DNA from: Streptomyces sp. ISL-87
GTDB lineage: Bacteria; Actinomycetota; Actinomycetes; Streptomycetales; Streptomycetaceae
NCBI RefSeq assembly: GCF_018614095.1
Contig: NZ_JAGGOY010000031.1
Span: 19,388 to 54,992, forward strand
Length of the DNA stretch: 35,605 bases
Reading direction: 5' to 3'
Part shown: positions 28,930 to 35,605 of the stretch, piece after piece
Position numbering within the stretch: the stretch's first letter is position 1
Layout: each line of letters begins with the position of its first letter
Notes under the pieces: model-generated
Database searches by the model: none
Told to the model about the DNA's origin: nothing
The model's input: only the letters and a program-made list of their open reading frames with translations
Made by a program: the position numbers and the translations under genes

Positions 28930-29514
28930 TCAGCGCACCCAGTCCTTGAGGTGCTCGGTCTGAAGGGTGATGCCTACGGGGTCGGGGAGCTCGATGTCCG
29001 TGCCGTACGGCACGATGTGGACGCTCTCGTACCGTCGGCCGTTGGGCTGGCTGTAGACGGAGATCTCACACTTGGCCCGGTCGATCAGCAGGTAGACGGG
29101 GATACCCGTCTCCGCGTAGGCGCGGGGCTTCTCGACATGGTCCCGCCGGTGGGTGTCCGAATCCCACGAGGTCACTTCGACGGCCATGAGGATCGGGTCG
29201 GGGTCGACCCAGTCGCCCTGCCCGGCGAATGCCTTGGAAGGCGCCAGCACCGCGTCCGGGATGGCCCGCCCTCCCCGATACGCCTGGGCCTTGATCCCCT
29301 GCCCCCCGTGCAGCCAGAGCTCCGGCCGGTACTGCATGCAGATCCGCGTGAGCCACTCGATGATCGTCTGGTGGTCGCCGTCCGGCATGGCCTTGCTCCT
29401 GATAACCCCGTCGATGAATTCCAGCCGCGTCCCCTCCCTCTCGCGAGCCGCTATGCGCGCCAGGGCCTCGAACTCCTCGGTCAGCATGTGGGGCCTGTCG
29501 GTCATCACGGTCAT
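28930..29514 (-). CDS. Uma2 family (DUF820) restriction-endonuclease-fold protein
   Basis: A 194-residue protein with the PD-(D/E)xK nuclease fold of the Uma2 family, which is expanded in Streptomyces and cyanobacteria with poorly known function. LEFIDGVIRSKAMPDGDHQT is the N-terminal signature; IPDAVLAPSKAF supplies the active-site Asp, MAVEVTSWDSDTHRRD the Glu, and KPRAYAETGIPVYLLIDRA the following Lys/helix. The motif is complete, so it may be catalytically active. Start 29514 is the first ATG; a second ATG at 29505 (MTDRPHM) is equally possible because ribosome sites are weak for both. Confidence 0.88.
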   Translation of the reverse strand: MTVMTDRPHMLTEEFEALARIAAREREGTRLEFIDGVIRSKAMPDGDHQTIIEWLTRICMQYRPELWLHGGQGIKAQAYRGGRAIPDAVLAPSKAFAGQGDWVDPDPILMAVEVTSWDSDTHRRDHVEKPRAYAETGIPVYLLIDRAKCEISVYSQPNGRRYESVHIVPYGTDIELPDPVGITLQTEHLKDWVR

Positions 29515-29591
29515 GCCTCGCTCGCCTTCGTCGACGGTCTGTCTCCGACGATAGCGCCGGACTCCGACAGCCGTCCCGCAGACTCGTCCCC

Positions 29592-30104
29592 ATGGACATC
29601 GTGATCAGAACGGCCGTGCCCGACGACTACGCGGAGCTGGGCGACATCACCGCGCAGGCCTACCTCGACGACGGGCTCCTGGAGAACAACGAGGACGACG
29701 CCTACGAACGGGCGCTGCGCGACGTCGCCGGCCGGGCCGCCGACGCCGAGGTGCTCGTCGCAACGCTGGACGGCGTCCTGCTGGGCGGTGTGACCTTCGC
29801 CCCGCCCGGCAGCCGCATGGCCGACATCGCCGGGCCCGGCGAAGCCGAGTTCCGGATGCTGACCGTGGCCCGCGCCGGACGCGGCCGGGGCGCGGGCGAG
29901 GCCCTGGTGCGTGCCTGCGTCGAGCGGGCCCAGGCCATCGAGGGCGTGACCCGGCTGGTGCTCTCCACCCAGGCCGGGAGCCCCGCCGCGCACCGGATCT
30001 ACGAGCGGCTGGGCTTCGTACGGACCCCCGAGCGGGACTGGTCCCCCATCCCCACGGTGCCGCTGCTGACCTACGCGTTGGAGCTGCGCGTACCGAACCG
30101 GTAG
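29592..30104 (+). CDS. GNAT family N-acetyltransferase
   Basis: A 170-residue acetyl-CoA-dependent acetyltransferase. VIRTAVPDDYAELGDITAQA is the typical opening strand and helix; FRMLTVARAGRGRGAGEALV is the CoA pyrophosphate loop (R-G-R-G-A-G), and AAHRIYERLGFVRTPERDW the closing alpha4/beta6-7 element. Substrate unknown. No Shine-Dalgarno site precedes the ATG. CAGACT ends seven bases upstream, so it may be leaderless. It shares a 77-base gap with the divergent Uma2 gene. Its 3' end lies directly before the nrd control region. Confidence 0.88.
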   Translation: MDIVIRTAVPDDYAELGDITAQAYLDDGLLENNEDDAYERALRDVAGRAADAEVLVATLDGVLLGGVTFAPPGSRMADIAGPGEAEFRMLTVARAGRGRGAGEALVRACVERAQAIEGVTRLVLSTQAGSPAAHRIYERLGFVRTPERDWSPIPTVPLLTYALELRVPNR

Positions 30105-30111
30105 CAGGCCG

Positions 30112-30159
30112 ACACAACATGTGGGGGGTCGCGCATCGACGCCCCCCCACATGTATGCT
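30112..30159 (+). promoter_or_regulatory. Paired NrdR boxes and -10 of the nrdAB promoter
   Basis: ACATGT occurs at 30117-30122 and 30149-30154 within a perfect 12-bp inverted repeat (30117-30128 / 30143-30154). The outer context, ACACAACATGTGGGGG (30112-30127) and CCCCCACATGTATGCT (30144-30159), has the NrdR-box pattern. Centres are 32 bases apart, i.e. three helical turns as for NrdR pairs. TATGCT (30154-30159) overlaps the second box and is a good -10, so NrdR-dATP would block it. Binding is inferred. Confidence 0.68.
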
Positions 30160-30300
30160 CATGCTCGCTGTCGCCGCAGGGGAATCCGGTGCGAATCCGG
30201 AACTGTCCCGCAACGGTATGAAGTGCACCCATTGGTGCATCCCGCAAGTCCGAGGACCTGCCGACAGTGCGCCCGGCTCGACCGAACCGGGTGTCGATAC
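30160..30300 (+). promoter_or_regulatory. Cobalamin (B12) riboswitch upstream of nrdAB
   Basis: The conserved cobalamin aptamer core is clear: GGGAATCCGGTGCGAATCC (from 30180), ACTGTCCCGCAACGGTA (from ~30203), then AAGTCCGAGGACCTGCCGAC (30246-30265). CGCTGTCG (30166-30173) pairs with CGACAGTG (30262-30269) to close the aptamer. CCCGG...CCGGG (30272-30291) is the probable pseudoknot hairpin. About 130 bases of GC-rich leader follow before nrdA. Adenosylcobalamin binding should lower class Ia reductase expression, as described for Streptomyces nrdABS. Confidence 0.93.
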
Positions 30301-30430
30301 GTCCGGGCCCCGCGGTTGGGCCGGTGGACGCCGTGCGGTGTACGTGAGCCCTGCCAGGCCCTGCCCGCGCGCGCCCGCTCGCGCCCCGCACCGCCGGTGT
30401 CCCGGAGCCGAGCAAGGGAGAGCTCCCCCC

Positions 30431-32845
30431 GTGACCATCGCGCCTTCCGCACCGCGCACCGACTCCGTCCCGTCCGAGTCCGAGTCCGAGGCCGCGACCG
30501 AATCCGGGGGCCCTGGGGCCGCGTTGCTGCGAACCCTCACCGAGCTGACGGCCGACCTGCCCGACACCGACCCCGGCCGGGTCGCCGCCGCCGCGCTCCG
30601 CGGCCGCAGCGCCGCCGCCGACGAGGCCGAGCTGCGCGGGCTGGCCACCGAGGCCGCCGCCGGGCTGATCTCCGAGGACCCGGCGTACTCCCGCCTCGCC
30701 GCCCGCCTGCTGACGCTGGCCGTGCGCGACGAGGCCGCCGGCCAGGGGGCCACCTCCTTCGCCGCCTCCGTCGAGGTCGGCCACCGCGAGGGCCTGATCG
30801 CCGACCGCACCGCCGAGTTCGTCCGTACCCACGCCACCCGCCTGGACGCGCTGGTCGAGCACGCGCTCTCCGACGGCGCCGACGACCGCTTCGGCTTCTT
30901 CGGCCTGCGCACCCTGCACAGCCGCTACCTGCTGCGCCACCCGATCACCCGCCAGGTCATCGAGACCCCGCAGTACTTCATGCTGCGCGTGGCCTGCGGC
31001 CTCGCCGAGGACGGCAGCATGCAGGCCCTGGAGGAAGTGGCCTCGCTGTACCGGCTGATGAGCCGCCTCGACTACCTGCCCTCCTCCCCCACCCTGTTCA
31101 ACTCCGGCACCCGGCACCCGCAGATGTCCTCCTGCTACCTGCTGGACTCCCCGCTGGACGAGCTCGACTCGATCTACGACCGCTACCACCAGGTCGCCCG
31201 CCTCTCCAAGCACGCCGGCGGCATCGGTCTCTCGTACTCCCGCATCCGCGCCCGCGGTTCGCTGATCCGCGGCACCAACGGCCACTCCAACGGCATCGTG
31301 CCGTTCCTGAAGACCCTCGACGCCTCCGTCGCCGCCGTGAACCAGGGCGGCCGCCGCAAGGGCGCCGCCGCCGTCTACCTGGAGACCTGGCACGCGGACA
31401 TCGAGGAGTTCCTGGAGCTCCGCGACAACACCGGTGAGGACCAGCGCCGTACGCACAACCTGAACCTGGCGCACTGGGTGCCGGACGAGTTCATGCGCCG
31501 CGTGAACGCCGACGCCGACTGGTCGCTGTTCTCCCCGGCCGACGTACCCGAGCTGGTCGACCTGTGGGGCGACGCGTTCGACGCCGCCTACCGCAAGGCC
31601 GAGGAGTCGGGCCTGGCCCGCAAGACCATGCCCGCCCGCGACCTCTACGGCCGGATGATGCGCACCCTCGCGCAGACCGGCCAGGGCTGGATGACCTTCA
31701 AGGACGCCTCCAACCGCACGGCGAACCAGACCGCCGAGCCGGGCTCGGTCGTCCACTCCTCCAACCTGTGCACCGAGATCATCGAGGTCACCAACGACGG
31801 CGAGACCGCCGTCTGCAACCTCGGCTCGGTCAACATGGGCGCATTCGTCATCGACACGGCTGACGGTCGCGACATCGACTGGGAGCGGCTGGACGAGACC
31901 GTCCGCACCGCCGTGACCTTCCTCGACCGCGTGGTGGACATCAACTTCTACCCGACCGAGCAGGCCGGGCGCTCCAACGCCCGCTGGCGTCCGGTGGGTC
32001 TGGGCGCGATGGGCCTCCAGGACGTCTTCTTCAAGCTGAAGCTGCCTTTCGACTCCGCCGAGGCGAAGGCGCTGTCCACGAAGCTCTCCGAGCGCATCAT
32101 GCTCGCCGCGTACGAGGCCTCCTGCGACCTCGCCGAGCGCAGCGGCCCGCTGCCGGCCTGGGAGCAGACCCGCACCGCCCGCGGCGTCCTGCACCCGGAT
32201 CACTACGGCGACGCCGTGGAGCTGAACTGGCCGGAGCGCTGGGACGCGCTGCGCGCCCGCGTCGCCAAGACCGGCATGCGCAACTCGCTGCTCCTCGCCA
32301 TCGCCCCGACCGCGACGATCGCCTCGATCGCGGGCGTGTACGAGTGCATCGAGCCGCAGGTCTCCAACCTCTTCAAGCGCGAGACGCTGAGCGGTGAGTT
32401 CCTCCAGGTCAACGGTTACCTGGTGGAGGAGCTGAAGCAGCTCGGCGTGTGGGACGCCCAGACCCGCGAGGCGCTGCGCGAGTCCAGCGGCTCGGTCCAG
32501 GGCTTCGGCTGGATCCCCGCCGAGGTCCGCGAGCTGTACCGCACGGCGTGGGAGATCCCGCAGCGCGGCCTGATCGACATGGCGGCGGCACGCACCCCGT
32601 TCCTCGACCAGTCGCAGTCGCTGAACCTGTTCCTGGAGACGCCGACCATCGGGAAGCTGTCCTCGATGTACGCGTACGCCTGGAAGCAGGGTCTGAAGAC
32701 CACGTACTACCTGCGCTCGCGCCCGGCGACGAAGATCGCCCGCGCCGCGCAGGCCGCCGTCCCCGCCACCCTCCCGCAGGCCGTCGACGCCGACGCGCTG
32801 GCCTGCTCCCTTGAGAACCCCGAGTCCTGCGAGGCCTGCCAGTAA
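30431..32845 (+). CDS. nrdA: Class Ia ribonucleotide reductase large subunit
   Basis: An 804-residue alpha subunit reducing ribonucleoside diphosphates to deoxyribonucleotides with a radical supplied by NrdB. Key residues are present: the first active-site Cys in QMSSCYLLDSPLDE; N-x-C-x-E in SSNLCTEIIEVT; the second Cys in ETAVCNLGSVNM; the radical-relay Tyr pair in GLKTTYYLRSRPA; and the C-terminal shuttle cysteines in ESCEACQ. GVYECIEPQVSNLFKRETLS is typical of class Ia. The first ~90 residues are Ala/Glu/Asp-rich, and I cannot identify a clear ATP cone. GTG 30431 follows AAGGGAG; the adjacent CTCCCC is complementary to that ribosome site and could mask it. Followed by nrdB with a 1-base overlap. 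Confidence 0.95.
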   Translation: MTIAPSAPRTDSVPSESESEAATESGGPGAALLRTLTELTADLPDTDPGRVAAAALRGRSAAADEAELRGLATEAAAGLISEDPAYSRLAARLLTLAVRDEAAGQGATSFAASVEVGHREGLIADRTAEFVRTHATRLDALVEHALSDGADDRFGFFGLRTLHSRYLLRHPITRQVIETPQYFMLRVACGLAEDGSMQALEEVASLYRLMSRLDYLPSSPTLFNSGTRHPQMSSCYLLDSPLDELDSIYDRYHQVARLSKHAGGIGLSYSRIRARGSLIRGTNGHSNGIVPFLKTLDASVAAVNQGGRRKGAAAVYLETWHADIEEFLELRDNTGEDQRRTHNLNLAHWVPDEFMRRVNADADWSLFSPADVPELVDLWGDAFDAAYRKAEESGLARKTMPARDLYGRMMRTLAQTGQGWMTFKDASNRTANQTAEPGSVVHSSNLCTEIIEVTNDGETAVCNLGSVNMGAFVIDTADGRDIDWERLDETVRTAVTFLDRVVDINFYPTEQAGRSNARWRPVGLGAMGLQDVFFKLKLPFDSAEAKALSTKLSERIMLAAYEASCDLAERSGPLPAWEQTRTARGVLHPDHYGDAVELNWPERWDALRARVAKTGMRNSLLLAIAPTATIASIAGVYECIEPQVSNLFKRETLSGEFLQVNGYLVEELKQLGVWDAQTREALRESSGSVQGFGWIPAEVRELYRTAWEIPQRGLIDMAAARTPFLDQSQSLNLFLETPTIGKLSSMYAYAWKQGLKTTYYLRSRPATKIARAAQAAVPATLPQAVDADALACSLENPESCEACQ

Positions 32846-33864
32846 TGAGCACCACCCAGTCCGCCAAGAACCTCCTGGACCCGGGCTTCGAGCTCACCCT
32901 CCGCCCCATGCGCTACCCGGACTTCTACGAGCGCTACCGGGACGCGATCAAGAACACCTGGACGGTCGAGGAGGTCGACCTCCACTCGGACGTCGCCGAC
33001 CTCGCGAAGCTGACGCCCGCCGAGCAGCACATGATCGGCCGGCTGGTCGCGTTCTTCGCGACGGGCGACTCGATCGTCTCGAACAACCTCGTGCTGACCC
33101 TGTACAAGCACATCAACTCCCCGGAGGCGCGCCTGTACCTGTCGCGCCAGCTGTTCGAGGAGGCCGTGCACGTCCAGTTCTACTTGACGCTGCTCGACAC
33201 GTATCTCCCCGACCCGGACGACCGCGCGGCCGCCTTCGACGCGGTCGAGGAGATCCCGTCGATCCGCGAGAAGGCGCAGTTCTGCTTCAAGTGGATGGAC
33301 TCCGTCGAGAAGATCGACCGCCTGGAGACGCAGGCCGACCGCCGCCGCTTCCTCCTCAACCTGATCTGCTTCGCGGCGTGCATCGAGGGCCTGTTCTTCT
33401 ACGGCGCCTTCGCGTACGTGTACTGGTTCCGCTCGCGGGGCCTGCTGCACGGCCTGGCGACGGGCACCAACTGGGTGTTCCGAGACGAGACCATGCACAT
33501 GAACTTCGCCTTCGAGGTCGTGGACACGGTCCGCAAGGAGGAGCCGGAGCTCTTCGACGACGCGCTGGAGCAGCAGGTCACCGACATGCTGAAGGAGGCC
33601 GTCGAGGCGGAGCTCCAGTTCGGCTCCGACCTGTGCGGTGACGGCCTGCCCGGCATGAACACCGAGTCGATGCGCGAGTACCTGGAGTGCGTCGCGGACC
33701 AGCGCCTGGTCCGCCTCGGCTTCCCGCCGGTGTACGGCTCGCAGAACCCGTTCTCCTTCATGGAGCTCCAGGGCGTCCAGGAACTGACGAACTTCTTCGA
33801 ACGCCGCCCGTCGGCCTACCAGGTCGCGGTCGAGGGCACGGTCGACCTGGACGAGGACTTCTAA
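32845..33864 (+). CDS. nrdB: Class Ia ribonucleotide reductase small subunit
   Basis: A 339-residue ferritin-like beta subunit that generates and stores the tyrosyl radical. Metal ligands follow the NrdB spacing: D75, E106 and H109 (EEAVHVQFY), then the Glu of CFAACIEGLFFY and the Glu/His of RDETMHMNF. The radical Tyr is present at Y113, four residues after H109. So this is a conventional Tyr-radical enzyme rather than a Phe-substituted class Ic variant. The C-terminal tail (VEGTVDLDEDF) ends in the acidic/Phe peptide that docks into NrdA. ATG overlaps the nrdA TAA (TAATG). In S. coelicolor nrdS follows; no such gene is seen here. Confidence 0.95.
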   Translation: MSTTQSAKNLLDPGFELTLRPMRYPDFYERYRDAIKNTWTVEEVDLHSDVADLAKLTPAEQHMIGRLVAFFATGDSIVSNNLVLTLYKHINSPEARLYLSRQLFEEAVHVQFYLTLLDTYLPDPDDRAAAFDAVEEIPSIREKAQFCFKWMDSVEKIDRLETQADRRRFLLNLICFAACIEGLFFYGAFAYVYWFRSRGLLHGLATGTNWVFRDETMHMNFAFEVVDTVRKEEPELFDDALEQQVTDMLKEAVEAELQFGSDLCGDGLPGMNTESMREYLECVADQRLVRLGFPPVYGSQNPFSFMELQGVQELTNFFERRPSAYQVAVEGTVDLDEDF

Positions 33865-33880
33865 CTCGGCGACAGGCTTG

Positions 33881-33914
33881 GCCTCCTCTTAGATCTTGAG
33901 AATCGGGAGGAGGC
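33881..33914 (+). terminator. Hairpin after nrdB
   Basis: GCCTCCTC (33881-33888) pairs with GAGGAGGC (33907-33914) across an 18-base AT-richer loop, 16 bases past the nrdB stop. The loop is large, so it is a weaker terminator candidate than the hairpin that follows. Confidence 0.4.
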
Positions 33915-33965
33915 ATCGCCGCTGATCAGCGGACCGAGGGCACGGCGGTACTCCAAGATGTGAAG

Positions 33966-33996
33966 GCCTCGGCCTCCCACCAGGGGAGACCGAGGC
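33966..33996. terminator. 13-bp hairpin downstream of nrdB
   Basis: GCCTCGGCCTCCC (33966-33978) pairs with GGGAGACCGAGGC (33984-33996) with one C/A mismatch and a 5-base loop. It is placed to end nrdAB transcription from the left and the small minus-strand genes from the right. Confidence 0.6.
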
Positions 33997-34088
33997 TGAG
34001 ACCTGCGATTCAGTTGCGAGCCGGCGGCTTCACGATGAACCCGCGTGCCGGAGGCTTCTCCGGGCCACGGGACGTCGACAGCTGCGTT

Positions 34089-34289
34089 TCACGCGTCGCG
34101 GCCACCCCCCACGACTCCGGCATCGGGACTGCTCCACAGCTCCAGGGCAGGCTCGAAACCCACCGCACGCCATGGCCAGCCCATTTCGGGATTGTCCTTG
34201 GCGACGGTCGCGACGACCGCCGCGAAATCGTCCCGGCTCAGCAGGCCCCGGGCGTCCCTGGTGGTGGTCGCCTAGGGGGTGATAGTCAT
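34089..34289 (-). pseudogene. Small gene interrupted by TAG at codon 6
   Basis: On the minus strand an AAGGAGG site (34305-34299) precedes ATG 34289, giving MTITP and then TAG (34274-34272). The same frame continues without a stop for 60 codons (ATTTRDARGLLSRDDFAAVV, then DNPEMGWPWRAVGFEPALEL) to TGA 34089-34091. The good ribosome site and the coherent downstream reading suggest a real gene disabled by a point mutation. The N-terminal pattern LLSRDDFAAVVATVAKDNPEM recalls a family of ~100-140 residue Streptomyces proteins, so it may also carry an internal deletion. Function unknown. Confidence 0.5.
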
Positions 34290-34373
34290 GCGGTGGTGCC
34301 TCCTTGTTGTGGTGGAGGTGCTGGAGCCCGCCCCGGGCCGTGGGTCCTGGCAGATGCGCGGCCAGGGCGGGAG

Positions 34374-34520
34374 TCACTGGATCTCGCGGGGGCAGTCCTT
34401 CTCGTGAACCGTCGCCCCGCCCTCGGGGCCGCCGAGGGGGAGAGGCTCGGCTCCGCAGCGCCGGCACTTACGCGGCTGAGCGGTCCAGCCTCCCGTTGGG
34501 TACGTGGGTGGCGTGGTCAC
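34374..34520 (-). CDS. 48-residue zinc-motif protein
   Basis: A tiny minus-strand ORF whose GTG (34520) overlaps the TGA of the upstream gene by four bases, the usual sign of translational coupling. It reads TTPPTYPTGGWTAQPRKCRR and later ends VHEKDCPREIQ; CRRCG, a His nine residues before the end and a Cys near the C-terminus give a C-x2-C-x(n)-H-x3-C arrangement that could hold one zinc ion. No relatives are recognised. Coding is supported by the coupling and by the Cys/His pattern, not by length. Confidence 0.55.
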   Translation of the reverse strand: MTTPPTYPTGGWTAQPRKCRRCGAEPLPLGGPEGGATVHEKDCPREIQ

Positions 34521-34882
34521 AGCGTCCTGTCCACGATGGGAGGAAGCGCGGTGCGGCCGACGGACTCGCGGCGCCGGCCCTCTTCCAACAGGGCATTGTG
34601 GAGGATCCGAACTACCCGCGCGATGCTGCGCGCGTAGTTCCAGTTCCCGAGGGGGTCGCCCTCCGGCCCGCGCGTCATCAGGGCCTCCCAGTCCTGAAGA
34701 GCGCCAGTGACCCGGTGCGCTTTGCGGATGGCCTGAGCGCGGGCTACGTGGCGCTGGCCATGGGTAATGAGATCGTCGGTGAGCGAGGCGATGTCCTCGG
34801 CGCTGGGTTTCAGGTTGTACGGCACCAGCGCGCGCCGGACGAGGCGCGTGACCTCGTCGATTTCGTCCCTGGTCGGCTGCAT
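34517..34882 (-). CDS. Conserved Streptomyces hypothetical protein (DUF6415-like)
   Basis: A 121-residue cytosolic, helix-rich protein (IDEVTRLVRRALVPYNLKPS, LTDDLITHGQRHVARAQAIR, NWNYARSIARVVRILHNALL). Its layout resembles the DUF6415 group found next to XRE-type regulators in Streptomyces, but I am unsure of the family. GGAG eight bases before ATG 34882 supports the start. It is divergent from the XRE-type gene at 35001 with 118 bases between starts, and coupled to a 48-codon ORF downstream. Such clusters are variable between strains, which suggests an accessory segment. Confidence 0.65.
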   Translation of the reverse strand: MQPTRDEIDEVTRLVRRALVPYNLKPSAEDIASLTDDLITHGQRHVARAQAIRKAHRVTGALQDWEALMTRGPEGDPLGNWNYARSIARVVRILHNALLEEGRRRESVGRTALPPIVDRTL

Positions 34883-35000
34883 ACCCGTGCTCCCTACGTC
34901 GTCAGCGGGTGGTGAGACGAGCGTAGGATTCGCGGCGCATCGGTCGAAGTGACCCCGAGTACGGGTAGTTTGGGCGCAGCTCGCAGGCTGAAGGGGCGTC

Positions 35001-35605
35001 ATGGACAGCAACGTGAACCGCACCCTGACCCGCAGTCAGGGAATCCCGCATCGCAGCCGCGGCAGCATAGTGTCCGGCTACGTATTTCGCGTGACCCGAG
35101 AGCAGCTGAACCACACTCAGGAGTCTGTCGCCGAAGCCTTCCAGGTCTCCCCCGACACCGTGGCAGGATGGGAGTCAGGCCGACGGCCCCTGACTTCACT
35201 GGCCGTCGGCCAAATGCTGGTGCACCGCCACCGGCTCATGCGCATGGGTGCGAGCCCAACACTGCTCCTCGCCCTCGAAAAGGCGCTGGAAGCGGATGTC
35301 CTATTGGCGAGCGCGCTCACCGACGACGAGCCCACGGGTGACAGCCCTCTGGGCGCATGGGTCATACAGCGCGACCTCGTCGAGATGCTGGCTTGGCCGC
35401 TGAACGGGGTAACCCCTGAGCCTATGCGCGCCCTGCAAGCCCCGACCAGGCCACGCCGAGGCCCCGCGCCCAACCGGCCCGAGTTGTCCGCGGACGACCG
35501 ACGGCGGTTCTTTCGACGGATGCGCCGGACTGCCGAGGAGGCCCGGACAGGCGAGTTCCTCCTCCGCCGCCAGGCCCTTTATCTGGCTCTCTTGAAAATG
35601 ACCTG
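35001..35605 (+). CDS. XRE-family helix-turn-helix regulator (3' end outside window)
   Basis: An open frame from ATG 35001 to the window edge (201 codons, no stop), preceded by AAGGGG five bases upstream. Residues ~20-65 form an HTH of the XRE/Cro type: GSIVSGYVFRVTREQLNHTQ, ESVAEAFQVSPDTVAGWESG, RRPLTSLAVGQML. The rest is helical (MGASPTLLLALEKALEADVL, DDRRRFFRRMRRTAEEARTG), like the C-terminal sensor part of Streptomyces XRE regulators that are paired with small partner genes. It is divergent from the conserved hypothetical at 34517-34882. Target and ligand unknown; partial. Confidence 0.75.
   Translation, partial: MDSNVNRTLTRSQGIPHRSRGSIVSGYVFRVTREQLNHTQESVAEAFQVSPDTVAGWESGRRPLTSLAVGQMLVHRHRLMRMGASPTLLLALEKALEADVLLASALTDDEPTGDSPLGAWVIQRDLVEMLAWPLNGVTPEPMRALQAPTRPRRGPAPNRPELSADDRRRFFRRMRRTAEEARTGEFLLRRQALYLALLKMT

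Noticed and set aside
30135..30298. ATCGAC / GTCGAT pairing as a longer outer stem of the B12 riboswitch
   Set aside because: The likely -10 at 30154-30159 puts the 5' strand upstream of the transcript; CGCTGTCG/CGACAGTG closes the aptamer without it.

Overview
The window is high-GC actinobacterial chromosome and is almost certainly Streptomyces. It has the third-position G/C bias, frequent GTG starts, GTGA start/stop overlaps and rare TTA codons of that genus. From 12.4 to 33.9 kb it follows a gene order I know from Streptomyces coelicolor: anti-sigma/sigH, diacylglycerol kinase-like gene, wblE, PdtaS-like histidine kinase, nagB, dasD-dasC-dasB-dasA, dasR, cstA, nrdA-nrdB. No database search was possible, so family names rest on motifs and recalled sequences.

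Layout. 0.1-3.9 kb: a PadR regulator and its DUF4097 partner behind an ATATCG-type operator, then a LysR regulator divergent from a secreted snapalysin protease that has two TTA codons in its signal peptide. 4.0-5.5 kb: three small minus-strand genes (His-rich zinc ribbon, DHFR-fold protein, acetyltransferase). 5.7-8.2 kb: a family 2B encapsulin shell gene with a cyclic-nucleotide-binding-like insertion, followed by a polyprenyl diphosphate synthase, its likely cargo. 8.4-8.9 kb: a decayed nitric-oxide locus in which an nsrR-like repressor without a start codon is fused by deletion to the last ~95 codons of a flavohemoglobin gene. 9.1-12.7 kb: amidase, ACC-deaminase-like PLP enzyme, CPA1 Na+/H+ antiporter and a divergent UBP zinc finger. 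12.9-16.5 kb: stress/development cluster. 16.7-26.3 kb: sensor kinase and the complete N-acetylglucosamine/chitobiose module (nagB, dasABCD, dasR) with DasR (dre) operators, one of them not next to an obvious target. 26.4-28.9 kb: CstA/YbdD-type transporter pair. 28.9-30.1 kb: Uma2 protein and acetyltransferase. 30.1-33.9 kb: class Ia ribonucleotide reductase behind a paired NrdR box and a B12 riboswitch. 33.9-35.6 kb: accessory-looking tail with an XRE-type regulator running off the end, a divergent conserved hypothetical, a 48-codon zinc-motif ORF and a small gene broken by an early TAG.

How the parts work together. The das/nag genes import chitobiose/GlcNAc oligomers (DasABC), trim them (DasD) and deaminate glucosamine-6-phosphate (NagB) under DasR. 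The nrd genes are predicted to be shut off by NrdR when dATP is high, and by the riboswitch when B12 allows a class II enzyme to replace them. The encapsulin pair is the most unusual system: a protein shell apparently dedicated to an isoprenoid synthase, with a sensor-like domain that lacks the canonical phosphate-binding arginine.
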